From Candidatus Latescibacterota bacterium (GTDB taxonomy: Bacteria > Latescibacterota > UBA2968 > UBA8231): DNA of 49,392 nt. A program made the translations under genes and the position numbers. Shown piece after piece: positions 15,324-23,550 of this stretch. Below the pieces are notes generated by a model. The model had not been told where the DNA came from and did no database searches. It worked only from the letters and a program-made list of their open reading frames with translations. How positions within the stretch are numbered: position 1 is the stretch's first letter; every line of letters begins with the position of its first letter. Location of the stretch: assembly GCA_016187725.1 (NCBI GenBank), contig JACPJE010000137.1, forward strand, positions 1 to 49,392, in the 5' to 3' direction.

Positions 15324-16166
15324 ATGAGCGCCGAGCGTCCCCTGTGGGGAAACCAGGAGAAACACCCGCTGTGGCGGGCTGAATTCCCCCGCGCCTCGCA
15401 GTACGATCCAGACTGGATCCTGGCCCACCAGATGGGGCCCAACGTGCTGTGGCTGACCGAGTGGCTCTGCCAGGCCATGGAACTGCGGCCGGGCATGCGG
15501 GTCCTGGACATGGGCTGCGGCAAGGGGCTGTCCAGCATCTTCATGGCCCGCGAACTGGGCCTGCAGGTATGGGCCAACGACCTGTGGATCAAGCCGGGCG
15601 AGAACTGGAAACGCGTCTGCGAAGCCGGCCTGCAGGACCGCATCTGCCCCCTCCAGGCCGAAGCCCGGGCCCTGCCCTATGCCGAAGAATTTTTCGACGC
15701 CATCGTCTGCGTGGATTCCTACATCTACTTCGGCACCGACGATATGTACCTGGAATACTTCACCAGGTTCGTCAGACCAGGCGGCCAGCTCGGCGTCGTG
15801 GTGCCCGGCCTGACCCACGACTTCACGGGTCCGGTCCCCGAGTACCTCACCCGCACCCAGCAGAGCGGCGGGGTGTTCTGGGGCCAGGACTGCTGGTGCT
15901 TCCACACTCCCCAGTGGTGGCGGCACCTGTGGGCGCGCACCGGCCTGGTGGAGGTGGAGCTGGCCGAGACCATGCCCCAGGGCTGGAAGCTGTGGATGGA
16001 GTGGGAGCAGTTGCTGGAGGACCTGGGCGCCAATCACTTCCCCTCCGACGTGGAGGCCCTCAGCGAGGATCAGGGCCGGCACATCGGCCTCTTGCGCATG
16101 GTGGCCCGCCGCGCCTATCCCTCGCTGCTCAACGCCCCCCCGCCCCCCCTGCGCACCGCCAGCTGA
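15324..16166 (+). CDS. Class I SAM-dependent methyltransferase
   Basis: The 280-residue protein contains motif I VLDMGCGKGLSSIFMA (about 58-73), an acidic motif II region LQVWANDLW, a post-motif DAIVCVDSYIYFG (about 125-137) and PGGQLGVVVPG. It is a Rossmann-fold methyltransferase of the type acting on small molecules, e.g. the ubiquinone/UbiE-like group; the substrate cannot be predicted. The ATG at 15324 is chosen because of the purine-rich GGGAGAGAGAA before it; a longer frame upstream has no ribosome-binding site. The gene is divergent from the discoidin-like gene and stands alone. Confidence 0.85.
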   Translation: MSAERPLWGNQEKHPLWRAEFPRASQYDPDWILAHQMGPNVLWLTEWLCQAMELRPGMRVLDMGCGKGLSSIFMARELGLQVWANDLWIKPGENWKRVCEAGLQDRICPLQAEARALPYAEEFFDAIVCVDSYIYFGTDDMYLEYFTRFVRPGGQLGVVVPGLTHDFTGPVPEYLTRTQQSGGVFWGQDCWCFHTPQWWRHLWARTGLVEVELAETMPQGWKLWMEWEQLLEDLGANHFPSDVEALSEDQGRHIGLLRMVARRAYPSLLNAPPPPLRTAS

Positions 16167-16255
16167 TCGATCCGGTCCGGGGCGCATATTTTCCTTGCCA
16201 TGGTGCAACCCCTGGTGGAGATTTCCCTCCAGCTGCCCCTCTGGAAAGGAGCCCC

Positions 16256-16588
16256 ATGGCCGAGTTGGGCGGCATCACCGTGGCCATGAAGAACCAGATG
16301 GGCGTGGCCCCGGGCATGAAGTACGGCTGGCCCAAGAAAACCGGGTACCCCTCGGGCTCGGGCAACCCGGGCATCCCCCATTCCCCGGAGATCCTGGGGG
16401 AGATGATCACTGCCCTCAACCTGTGCGCCCGCATCGATTTTGCCGTGGCCGAGAGCTTTCGCCGCTCCATCGACGAGGGCGACGATGGCCGCCCCGACTG
16501 GATCAATGGCGTGGTGGCCGGCGCGGCCCTGCTGGCCCCTCGAAAGGCTGGGCGCCCTGCGGCACCCCGGGCACCGGCGCGCCGTTGA
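16256..16588 (+). pseudogene. DUF362-like fragment
   Basis: A ribosome-binding site (GGAAAGGAG) precedes an ATG opening MAELGGITVAMKNQMGV, then PGMKYGWPK, GIPHSPEILGEMITALNL and ARIDFAV. This resembles the central part of DUF362-type proteins (the SLKN-like motif followed by a His and a helix). After about residue 85 the frame runs into sequence that is the reverse complement of the end of the facing gene at 16503-17471, so the last 25 residues are antisense sequence and not a real domain. The domain is therefore cut, and the gene is probably a remnant. Confidence 0.5.
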
Positions 16589-17471
16589 GCTTGATCTCCC
16601 TCCACTCCACCTTGCCCAGCAGGTGCTCCCCGGCCAGCAGCAGACCGGGAACCTGGGCCGGGGTGGCCCCCAGCAGTTGGGCTCCCACCGCATCCACCGC
16701 GCAGACATCGTCGCCGGCCAGGATGGCGTTCAGGGGTATCGTCTCCGCCCCAAGGTGGGGGCGCAGGGCCTCGGCAAACACGTAGAGCGGCTCCACCGCG
16801 CCCAGCAGATCCACCCGCAGCGAATCGTCCAGCACCTGGTCGGTGGCCGCCGCCCCCAAGGTCTCCAAGGCGCCGTGGACCGCGCCGGCCTGATCCCGCC
16901 ACAGGGCCGGGACCAGGATCACCGCGTCGGCCTGGGCCAGGGCCTGGGCCAGTTCGTAGCTGGTATGCACCAGCCCCTCCGGCAAGGGCAAGGTGCGCAG
17001 GGGCGACTCCTCCAGCGCCACCAGCTTCAGCTCGACCACGTCGGCCAGTTCCGCCACCAGTTGTGCGTAGCTGTCCGGGGCCGGCCCCCTGATGCCGATG
17101 CCGATGACCGGTTCCTCGAAGAGCCCGGCGCACAGCCCGATCACACTGCGCAGCACCTGCGGCGAGGTGGTGGCCTCGGGCCGGACGGTCGGCACCAGCA
17201 ACAGATAGGTGGTCCCCGGCGGGGCCACGTTCCCCACCCCGTAGGACAGATCATCGCTCCAGCGCACCAGCACGTCCACCCCGGCGTCGTCGAGCTGGAC
17301 CGCGCGCGGCTGCGGCTGTTCCAGCAGGGTGTAGTCGCTGGCCACCGAACCCACCACCGCCTGCCCTGGCCGGGTGGCCGCGCTCAGGGCGTCCACGCCC
17401 ACGTACGGCATCCGGCCCGCGCCGGCCAGCAGCACCGTCAGCAGGATGAGCGCCCCGCAGGCCCTTCCCAT
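16503..17471 (-). CDS. DUF362-like exported protein
   Basis: The 322-residue protein starts with a hydrophobic signal-like segment (ACGALILLTVLLAGAG), then about 60-200 of alpha/beta sequence and a C-terminal part typical of DUF362: NAILAGDDVCAVDAVGAQLLG (about 258-278) followed by LLAGEHLLGKVEWREIKLNG. The SLKN-like central motif of the family is absent from this protein but is present in the convergent fragment at 16256-16588, which overlaps its 3' end by 86 bases. The last 20 or so Pro/Arg-rich residues look like readthrough. It starts two bases after the phytanoyl-CoA dioxygenase stop, so it is the terminal gene of the long minus-strand operon. Function unknown. Confidence 0.55.
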   Translation of the reverse strand: MGRACGALILLTVLLAGAGRMPYVGVDALSAATRPGQAVVGSVASDYTLLEQPQPRAVQLDDAGVDVLVRWSDDLSYGVGNVAPPGTTYLLLVPTVRPEATTSPQVLRSVIGLCAGLFEEPVIGIGIRGPAPDSYAQLVAELADVVELKLVALEESPLRTLPLPEGLVHTSYELAQALAQADAVILVPALWRDQAGAVHGALETLGAAATDQVLDDSLRVDLLGAVEPLYVFAEALRPHLGAETIPLNAILAGDDVCAVDAVGAQLLGATPAQVPGLLLAGEHLLGKVEWREIKLNGAPVPGVPQGAQPFEGPAGPRRPPRH

Positions 17472-17473
17472 TA

Positions 17474-18226
17474 TCAATCCACCCGCCTCCCCCCCCGCAG
17501 CACCGGCACCTGGTCGCCCCAGGGCTGGCCGGTGTGTCTGGCGATGAGGTGGGGCACGTGGTACTGGGGCACGTATCCGCGCCGGATGCTGTGGGCCGAG
17601 GTGTTGGCCCCGCTCTTGTGGAGCATCAGCGAACTGAAGATGGCCACCTGGCCGGCGCGCATCTCCACCGGGATGGCGCCGCTCTCGTCGGAAAACTGCG
17701 CCGTCTTTCCGCCGTACCGCTCCCCTGTTTCAGGTTCCGGAAGGTGCTCCAGCAGGCCCCACTTGGGCGAACCGGGGATGATCCAGATACAGCCATTGTC
17801 CAGATTTGAGTCGGTGATGGCGGTCCAGCAGGTGATGTACTCCAAAGGCTCGGTGTGCACGTACCCCGAATCCTGGTGCCAGGAGAAGACCCGGCCCCGC
17901 TCCGGGGGTTTGGTGGCCGCCTGGTTGTAATACAGGTCCGCGTCCGGGCCGATGAACTTCAGGCAGGCCTCCAGATAGATGGGCTGCCTGGCGAATTGGG
18001 CGGCCACCGGGCTGAGGGTGTGGAACTGGCTGAAGGAGCGGCGGTTCCGCACTGCCTGCACCGCTGCCGCGTCGCCGCTGGCTTGGGCCTGGCGCAGGTG
18101 GTCCTGGTACACCCGGTCCATCTCGTCGCTCATGGCCTGCAACAGCGCCGGCGCAAAACCGCCTTCGGCGACGAAATAGCCCAGCTCGCGGAACTGCGCC
18201 GCCTGCTCGCCGCTGATCAGAGACAT
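17474..18226 (-). CDS. Phytanoyl-CoA dioxygenase (PhyH) family protein, copy 1
   Basis: The 250-residue protein is an Fe(II)/2-oxoglutarate-dependent oxygenase. The double-stranded beta-helix shows the iron ligands WHQDSGY (H and D near 115-120) and the distal MLHKSGANTS His, followed by the 2-oxoglutarate-binding Arg in IRRGYVPQYHV. Such enzymes hydroxylate unactivated carbons in lipids or natural products. The ATG at 18226 shares one base with the stop of the 20-kDa complex subunit (TGATG), so it is translated together with the membrane-complex operon, an unexpected partner. The TTG one codon earlier is a weaker start. Confidence 0.88.
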   Translation of the reverse strand: MSLISGEQAAQFRELGYFVAEGGFAPALLQAMSDEMDRVYQDHLRQAQASGDAAAVQAVRNRRSFSQFHTLSPVAAQFARQPIYLEACLKFIGPDADLYYNQAATKPPERGRVFSWHQDSGYVHTEPLEYITCWTAITDSNLDNGCIWIIPGSPKWGLLEHLPEPETGERYGGKTAQFSDESGAIPVEMRAGQVAIFSSLMLHKSGANTSAHSIRRGYVPQYHVPHLIARHTGQPWGDQVPVLRGGRRVD

Positions 18227-19002
18227 CAAATTCTGCTCTCCTCCTTCAACCTGCCCAGCAGCCGCAGCAGACCGTCCAGAATGGTGAGCGGATGGGGCGG
18301 GCAGCCGGGGATGTACAGGTCCACGGGCACAGTCCCATCCGCTCCGTTATTGGCCTGCTCGTGGTCGAGATAGGGGCCCCCCGAAATCGCACAGGCTCCC
18401 ACGGCGATGACGATCTTCGGCGCCGGCACTGCCTCGTAGGTCTTTTGCAGGGCCAGCTTCATGTTCTGGGTGACCGGGCCGGTGATCAGCAGGCCATCGG
18501 CGTGGCGGGGCGAGGCCACGAACTGGATGCCGAAGCGCCCCAGATCCCAGCCCACCGTGTTCAGCACGTTCACGTCGGCCTCGCAGGCGTTGCAGCCCCC
18601 GGCGCTCACCTGGCGCAGCTTGAGGGAGCGGCCGAAGAGGCGCCGGCTCTGTTCCTCCAGAGCCCCGGCCAGCTTCAGCGTTTTTCCCTCCATGAGCAAA
18701 TCGCCGCGCCCCCGCGCGGCCAGGCGGTAGTCCAGGGTGTAGTGGATGGCCTCCTGCGGGCAAGCCTCCTGGCAATCGGTGCAGAACAGGCAGCGGCCCA
18801 GGTCCAGGCGCACGCCCCGCTCGTCGACGGCGATGGCGCTGGTCGGACAGGCCTCGGCGCAGGCGCGGCAGCCCTCGGGACACTTGGAGGCATCGATGGT
18901 CGGGCGACCGCGGAAGCGGTCCGGCATCTCCGGCGGCGGCCCGTCGGGGTACGCCATGGTGCGGTGCCCCTGTTGCAGCCGGGCGAGAATCACCTTGTAC
19001 AT
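18226..19002 (-). CDS. hyfI: Ehr/hydrogenase-4-like subunit: 2[4Fe-4S] ferredoxin fused to 20-kDa (NuoB/HyfI-like) subunit
   Basis: The 258-residue protein joins two parts. Residues about 38-100 hold two ferredoxin motifs, CPEGCRACAEACP and CLFCTDCQEACP, as in HyfH/NuoI. Residues about 130-258 match the small subunit: GGCNACEADVN, GPVTQNM, GACAISGG and GCPPHP, which supply the proximal [4Fe-4S] ligands. So it combines the functions of HyfH and HyfI in one polypeptide that passes electrons toward the large subunit. Start at 19002 follows from the fold (MYKVILARLQQGHR). The symbol names the nearest homologue; the complex itself probably is not a hydrogenase because of the large subunit next door. 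Confidence 0.88.
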   Translation of the reverse strand: MYKVILARLQQGHRTMAYPDGPPPEMPDRFRGRPTIDASKCPEGCRACAEACPTSAIAVDERGVRLDLGRCLFCTDCQEACPQEAIHYTLDYRLAARGRGDLLMEGKTLKLAGALEEQSRRLFGRSLKLRQVSAGGCNACEADVNVLNTVGWDLGRFGIQFVASPRHADGLLITGPVTQNMKLALQKTYEAVPAPKIVIAVGACAISGGPYLDHEQANNGADGTVPVDLYIPGCPPHPLTILDGLLRLLGRLKEESRI

Positions 19003-19015
19003 GGTCCCTTCCTCA

Positions 19016-20548
19016 TCAAAGATCGTGCCCGCAGTAGGAGAGATTGAAGCTCTTGTTGCACAGGGGGAAATCCGAAATCTGCTGGTTGCGCAGGGCATAG
19101 GCCAGGCCGGACCAGTTGTGGAACGAGGGATCGACGACCTTGTAACGGGCGAAATGCCCCTGCGCGTCGGTGATGGCCACGTGGCAGACCTCGCCGCGCC
19201 AACCTTCGCTGAGGGTGACGGCGAGGCGCTCAGGCGCCAGCGGGCCGAGCGGGACCTGCACGGCGCCAGGCGGAATGCCGCGCAGTTGCTCCCGGATGAA
19301 CTTGATCGATTGCTGGATTTCAAACCAGCGCACATACGCGCGGGCCAGGACATCGCCGGTGTCGTAGGTGGCGATGGGGATGTGGGCAAACTGAAAGATG
19401 CTCGAAGACTGATCCTGGCGGACGTCGCGGGCCAGGCCCGAAGCTCGGGCCGCGGGGCCGACGATGCCCAGTTCGACGGCCACCTCCTGCGGCAGCGGCC
19501 CGATGTCCTCGAAGCGGGCCATGACCGAGGAGGTGTCCCAGAGGAGATTGACGGCGACCGTGGTATCCTTCTCGGCGGCATCGAGCCGGCGCAGCAACTC
19601 GGCGACCCGGGTGTCGTCGACGTCGAAACCGACGCCGCCGGGCCGGACCATACCACGGCCAAAACGGCTGCCACAGAGCAGGGCGGTCATGTTGAGAAAG
19701 TCGCCGCGGATGCGGCCGCAATAGGAGGCCGTGGGCAGAAAGCCGACGTCATTGGCCAGCGCTCCCAGGTCGCCGACGTGGTTGGCCATGCGCTCGAGTT
19801 CCAGGGCAATGCCGCGTAGGGATTGCGCGCGGGCGGTCTTCTGGCAGCGCGCCAGCGCTTCGAGCACCTGGCAGTAGGCGGTGGTGTGGGCGATGGTCGT
19901 GTCGCCGGCAAGGGTCTGGGCGTAGTGAATGGACCGCTTGGTCGGGCCGCCGACCATCGCCTCCTCGACGCCGCGGTGCTGGTAGCCCAGGGCGATTTCG
20001 AGGTGGAAAACGTGCTCGCCGTGGCACTGGAAGCGGAAGTGGCCGGGTTCGATGACGCCCGCATGCACCGGGCCGACGGCGACCTCGTGGACCTCGTCCC
20101 CTTCGACGCGGTAAAAATCACCGACGGCGGGCAGGATCGATTGGTCACGCGAGCGGTTCCAGACATCGCGGCCTGCCGGTGACCGGTGATAGCGGACGGG
20201 CTTGAGCCACGGATGGCCTAGCGGTTTGAGACCGAACTGTTCGGCGATCTCCCGCTCGAACAGGTGTACCTGTGGGCAGCGCGGGGTGAGCGACGGGAAC
20301 TGGTCGCCTTCCACCTGCGTGCGCGCCACGTGCAGCCGGTTCTGCTCGTCGTCGGCGAGCACGACGTAAAGCTGTATCGCGCCGCTGCCCGGGGTGGCGG
20401 CGCCGAACATCGCCGCGACCCGCTGCCCCGCGGCCACGGCGCCCAGCACCGCGCCCTCGAGTTGGTCGAGGGCGAAGATCGGGATCGCCTCCAGTTCGAT
20501 GGCCCGGCCGTTGATCAGGGTCGCCGGATCGAAGCGGTCGTGGATCAT
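19016..20548 (-). CDS. hyfG: Ehr/hydrogenase-4-like large subunit lacking the NiFe cysteines
   Basis: This 510-residue protein fuses a 30-kDa (NuoC-like) domain (about 20-125) to a 49-kDa (NuoD/HycE-like) domain (about 150-510). The latter begins VAVGPVHAGVIEPGHFRF and keeps GYQHRGVEE. Where [NiFe] hydrogenases have the first Cys pair (CGIC before AH), this protein reads AGDTTIAHTT near residue 215. At the C-terminus, instead of DPCxxC, it has DFPLCNKSFNLSYCGHDL. With both pairs changed, a NiFe site is not expected, matching energy-converting-hydrogenase-related (Ehr) complexes. Two C-terminal Cys (spaced by nine residues) are a curious remnant. Its ATG overlaps the preceding gene by four bases. 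Confidence 0.9.
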   Translation of the reverse strand: MIHDRFDPATLINGRAIELEAIPIFALDQLEGAVLGAVAAGQRVAAMFGAATPGSGAIQLYVVLADDEQNRLHVARTQVEGDQFPSLTPRCPQVHLFEREIAEQFGLKPLGHPWLKPVRYHRSPAGRDVWNRSRDQSILPAVGDFYRVEGDEVHEVAVGPVHAGVIEPGHFRFQCHGEHVFHLEIALGYQHRGVEEAMVGGPTKRSIHYAQTLAGDTTIAHTTAYCQVLEALARCQKTARAQSLRGIALELERMANHVGDLGALANDVGFLPTASYCGRIRGDFLNMTALLCGSRFGRGMVRPGGVGFDVDDTRVAELLRRLDAAEKDTTVAVNLLWDTSSVMARFEDIGPLPQEVAVELGIVGPAARASGLARDVRQDQSSSIFQFAHIPIATYDTGDVLARAYVRWFEIQQSIKFIREQLRGIPPGAVQVPLGPLAPERLAVTLSEGWRGEVCHVAITDAQGHFARYKVVDPSFHNWSGLAYALRNQQISDFPLCNKSFNLSYCGHDL

Positions 20549-21978
20549 GGCCGGGACTCCAGGAAACGGACCGCGTCGTTGAGCAAAGCGTTCAGCGGGG
20601 CGGGAATATATAGGCCCAGGAGCAGGACAATGACCATGAGCACCGCCGGGGGCACGGCGTTGAGCAGGCCTTCGCGATGTGGCAGGTGGCGCACCTGTGC
20701 CGGCGCGCGGCCCTGCACGACCTGCAATACCGTCCCACTCATGCCAGTGAAGACCACCAGCAGGAAAAAGAGGAACAGGCCACCCACGACAAACCGGCCG
20801 GCATCGAAAGCCCCGGTGAGGATGGCGAACACGCTGATGAAGGGGCCGAAGGGGGGCGATCCGGTGATCGCCAGGAACCCGGCGAGGAAGAGCGAACCGG
20901 ACACGGGCAGCCAGCGCATGGCGCCGCGCACCTGGTCGGTGCTCTTGCTGGCGTAGGCGTGGTAGATGTTGCCGGCGGCAAGGAAGAGCACCCCCTTGGC
21001 TATGCCGTGGTTGACCACGTGCAGCAGCGAACCGAAGAGCGCGGGTCCGCCGATGCCCAGCCCCAGGGCGAGGATCCCCATGTGCTCGATGCTGGAATAG
21101 GCGAGCATCCGCTTGAAATCGCGCTGGCCGACCATGAACAAGCCGGCTACCGCCATCGAAAACACGCCCATGAACATCAGCAGCCGCGAGGTGTAGGCGA
21201 GTTCTCCGGCGGCATGGCAGATGTGGTAGATCCGCAGGATCGCCAGGAACGCACAGGGCAGCAGGGCGCCGGACAAGAGCGCAGAAACCGGTGAAGGTGC
21301 CTCGCTGTGAGCATCCGGCAGCCAGGTGTGCATCGGGGCCAGCCCCATCTTGGTGCCGTAGCCGACCAGCAACAGGACGAAAGCCGCGTGCAGCCAGGGC
21401 TTGGACAGCTGCGGCGCGTGCCGCAGCAGGTCATCCAAGACCAGCGTGGATTCGAGTCCTCCGTGCAGCGACGCATAGGCGAGGAAGAAGGTGCCCAGCA
21501 GCGCCAGGGCGATACCGACCGAGCAGACCAGCAGATACTTCCAGGTGGCCTCGATGCTCCGCTGGGTATGGTCGAAATAGATCAGCGGCGCGGTGACGAG
21601 GGTGGTGGCCTCGATCGCCACCCACATCAGGCCCAGGTGGTGCGACCAGGTCACCAGACTCATGACGCCGAGAAAGGACAACAGGCAGGCGCAGAAGACG
21701 CGGTTGGACCGTTCCTGGCGGTGGCGGAGGTAATCCACCGCGTAGAAAGAGCAAAAGAAGAAGAGGGTGCTGACCACCAGCAGCATGATGCGACCGGGCG
21801 GATCGAGCACCAGCCAGGCGGCGCTGATGGTCAATTCAGGCCGCGCCAGCACCAGGATGGTCATCGCCAGATGCGCCGCCGCCGTGACGGGCAGGAGCCA
21901 TGGCCGCCGGAGGTTAGAGGGAACCGCCGCCGCGATCACGGCCATGATCAGCGGCAGGAAAATCAGGGCAAAGGCCAT
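20545..21978 (-). CDS. hyfF: Antiporter-like membrane subunit (HyfF/NuoN-like)
   Basis: The 477-residue, roughly 14-helix protein belongs to the proton-translocating antiporter-like family. Conserved motifs include WVAIEATTLVTAPLIYF (helix with the key Glu), WKYLLVCSVGIALALLG, GYGTKMGLAPMHTWLPDAHS with the Lys and the PxHxWLPDAH signature (about 210-230), and MLAYSSIEHMG. These residues form the half-channels for proton movement in complex I and related enzymes. It sits three bases after the HyfE-like gene and overlaps the large subunit start. Expected to pump or exchange cations driven by the peripheral arm. Confidence 0.92.
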   Translation of the reverse strand: MAFALIFLPLIMAVIAAAVPSNLRRPWLLPVTAAAHLAMTILVLARPELTISAAWLVLDPPGRIMLLVVSTLFFFCSFYAVDYLRHRQERSNRVFCACLLSFLGVMSLVTWSHHLGLMWVAIEATTLVTAPLIYFDHTQRSIEATWKYLLVCSVGIALALLGTFFLAYASLHGGLESTLVLDDLLRHAPQLSKPWLHAAFVLLLVGYGTKMGLAPMHTWLPDAHSEAPSPVSALLSGALLPCAFLAILRIYHICHAAGELAYTSRLLMFMGVFSMAVAGLFMVGQRDFKRMLAYSSIEHMGILALGLGIGGPALFGSLLHVVNHGIAKGVLFLAAGNIYHAYASKSTDQVRGAMRWLPVSGSLFLAGFLAITGSPPFGPFISVFAILTGAFDAGRFVVGGLFLFFLLVVFTGMSGTVLQVVQGRAPAQVRHLPHREGLLNAVPPAVLMVIVLLLGLYIPAPLNALLNDAVRFLESRP

Positions 21979-21981
21979 GGC

Positions 21982-22623
21982 TCATTCCTTGAGCGAGACC
22001 AACCGGCGCGTATCCATCGAGGAGAAGGCCTGGTTGATGTGGTTCACGATGATGCAGATCACGAAGACGCCGACGAAGAGGTCGAGCAGCACGCCCATCT
22101 CGACGACGAAGGGCATCGCCTCGAAGAGCAGCATCCCGAAGATGAAAATGCCGTTTTCCAGCACCAGGTAGCCGAGCACCTGGTTGAGCGCTTTAAAGCG
22201 GGTGGTGAGCAGGATGAAGCCGACCAGTACCGTGGCGATCGCCGTGGGGACCAGCAGCGCGCCCTCGTGCTGGCCGGCCAACGGCAACTGACCGGCGAAG
22301 AGCAGCGCCGCTGCGGTCGCCAGCGCGCCCAGGATGATGGAGGGCAGGATGCCGATCAGCGGCTCCACTTCGCGCTTGATCTGGGCGTCGCGCAGCGCCC
22401 GGATCATCATCGCCGGGATGATGATCCCCTTGAGCCCGATGGTCGTGGCGACCACCAGGAACATCGGCAGGGTGTGCTGCTGGTGCCCCAGCAGCGGGAT
22501 GAGGCCCAGCAGCGCGCCCTGGGTGGCCACGGTGCGGATCACGGACAGTATCTGGCTGGTGCCCAGCGCAAAGAGGTTCATCACCAGGACGATCACCAGA
22601 ATGGCATTGAGCAGGCTGGTCAT
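21982..22623 (-). CDS. hyfE: HyfE-like membrane subunit
   Basis: The 213-residue protein contains about six transmembrane helices and resembles HyfE, whose C-terminal part corresponds to NuoK: NAILVIVLVMNLFALG, LPSIILGALATAAALLFAG, GYLVLENGIFIFGMLLFE (helix with buried Glu) and FVGVFVICIIVNHINQAF. Start at 22623 is chosen because the residues before it in a longer frame are hydrophilic and overlap the preceding gene. Spacing of 5 and 3 bases to its neighbours shows operon membership. Confidence 0.88.
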   Translation of the reverse strand: MTSLLNAILVIVLVMNLFALGTSQILSVIRTVATQGALLGLIPLLGHQQHTLPMFLVVATTIGLKGIIIPAMMIRALRDAQIKREVEPLIGILPSIILGALATAAALLFAGQLPLAGQHEGALLVPTAIATVLVGFILLTTRFKALNQVLGYLVLENGIFIFGMLLFEAMPFVVEMGVLLDLFVGVFVICIIVNHINQAFSSMDTRRLVSLKE

Positions 22624-22628
22624 CGAGC

Positions 22629-23537
22629 TCACCTCACCAACAGGAGAAAACCGAAGCCGCAGAAGAGCATCGCCGCGATGAGCAGGTACGGCACATGCCA
22701 CATCTGGAGCCGCGCCATCACCGATTCCACCACGCCGACGAAGGCGGCCAGCCCCAGCATCTCCAGCGCGAACAGCGGCCAGTCGAGCCAGTCCTGACCG
22801 GTTTGAAAAGGCGCGACCACGTGCAGCAGCACCGCGCCGAGGACGAAGAGCTTGAGGGCGGCGGCGTAGAGGATCATGCCGAAGAGCGGGCCGCTGTGGT
22901 CGAGCACCATGACCTCGTGGATCATGGTCAGCTCCAGGTGCGTATTCGGATCGTCGACGGGAATGCGGCAGGTCTCGGCCAGCAGCACGACGAACAGACC
23001 GATCGCCACCAGGACCAGCGGCGCGGTGACCGCCGCCGGGAATCCTCCGCCAGGGCCGTTGAGCATGCCGGTCAAGGTCAGCGAACCAGAGGCCTTTGCC
23101 AGGACCAGGAAGGCGAAGAAGAGCGCCGGTTCGGAAAGGCAGGCGAAGGTCACCTCGCGGGCCGCCCCCATGCCTTCAAAGGGCGAGCCGGTGTCCAGCG
23201 CCGCCGCGGTCGTAAAAAACCGCGCCAGGGCAAAGAGGTAAGCGAAGAGGATCAGGTCGCCGGTGAAGGCGATCGGCGCCTCGAAGCGGCCCAGCGGCAC
23301 CAGCAGGCCGGCCAGCGCCACGGCCACCAGCGTGACGACCGGCGCGGCACGAAACACCCAGGTCGTCGTCGTGCTCAGCACCAGGCCCTTGCGCATGAGT
23401 TTGATCAGGTCATAGTAAAGCTGAAGCAGGGACGGACCACGGCGGCCGCCGAACCACGCCTTGGTCTTGTTGATCACGCCCAAGAGCAGCGGCGGCATGA
23501 TCAGCAGCAGCGCGACCTGGATCACCTTCTCGGCCAT
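22629..23537 (-). CDS. hyfC: HyfC/NuoH-like quinone-proximal membrane subunit
   Basis: The 302-residue protein has about eight transmembrane helices and the subunit-1 family signatures FGGRRGPSLLQLYYDLIKL (about 29-47) and the loop LAETCRIPVDDPNTHLELTMIHE (about 187-209), which is rich in charged residues and contacts the peripheral arm. It corresponds to HyfC/EchB/NuoH, the subunit that couples redox chemistry to the membrane antiporters. It lies 13 bases after HyfB. Confidence 0.92.
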   Translation of the reverse strand: MAEKVIQVALLLIMPPLLLGVINKTKAWFGGRRGPSLLQLYYDLIKLMRKGLVLSTTTTWVFRAAPVVTLVAVALAGLLVPLGRFEAPIAFTGDLILFAYLFALARFFTTAAALDTGSPFEGMGAAREVTFACLSEPALFFAFLVLAKASGSLTLTGMLNGPGGGFPAAVTAPLVLVAIGLFVVLLAETCRIPVDDPNTHLELTMIHEVMVLDHSGPLFGMILYAAALKLFVLGAVLLHVVAPFQTGQDWLDWPLFALEMLGLAAFVGVVESVMARLQMWHVPYLLIAAMLFCGFGFLLLVR

Positions 23538-23550
23538 GGCTGGACTCCCA

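Noticed and set aside
12856-15643. Very long open frames on several strands through GC-rich genes
   Set aside because: They are antisense or shifted shadows; the frame with signal peptide, discoidin-like and FlgD-like motifs is the only one with domain support.
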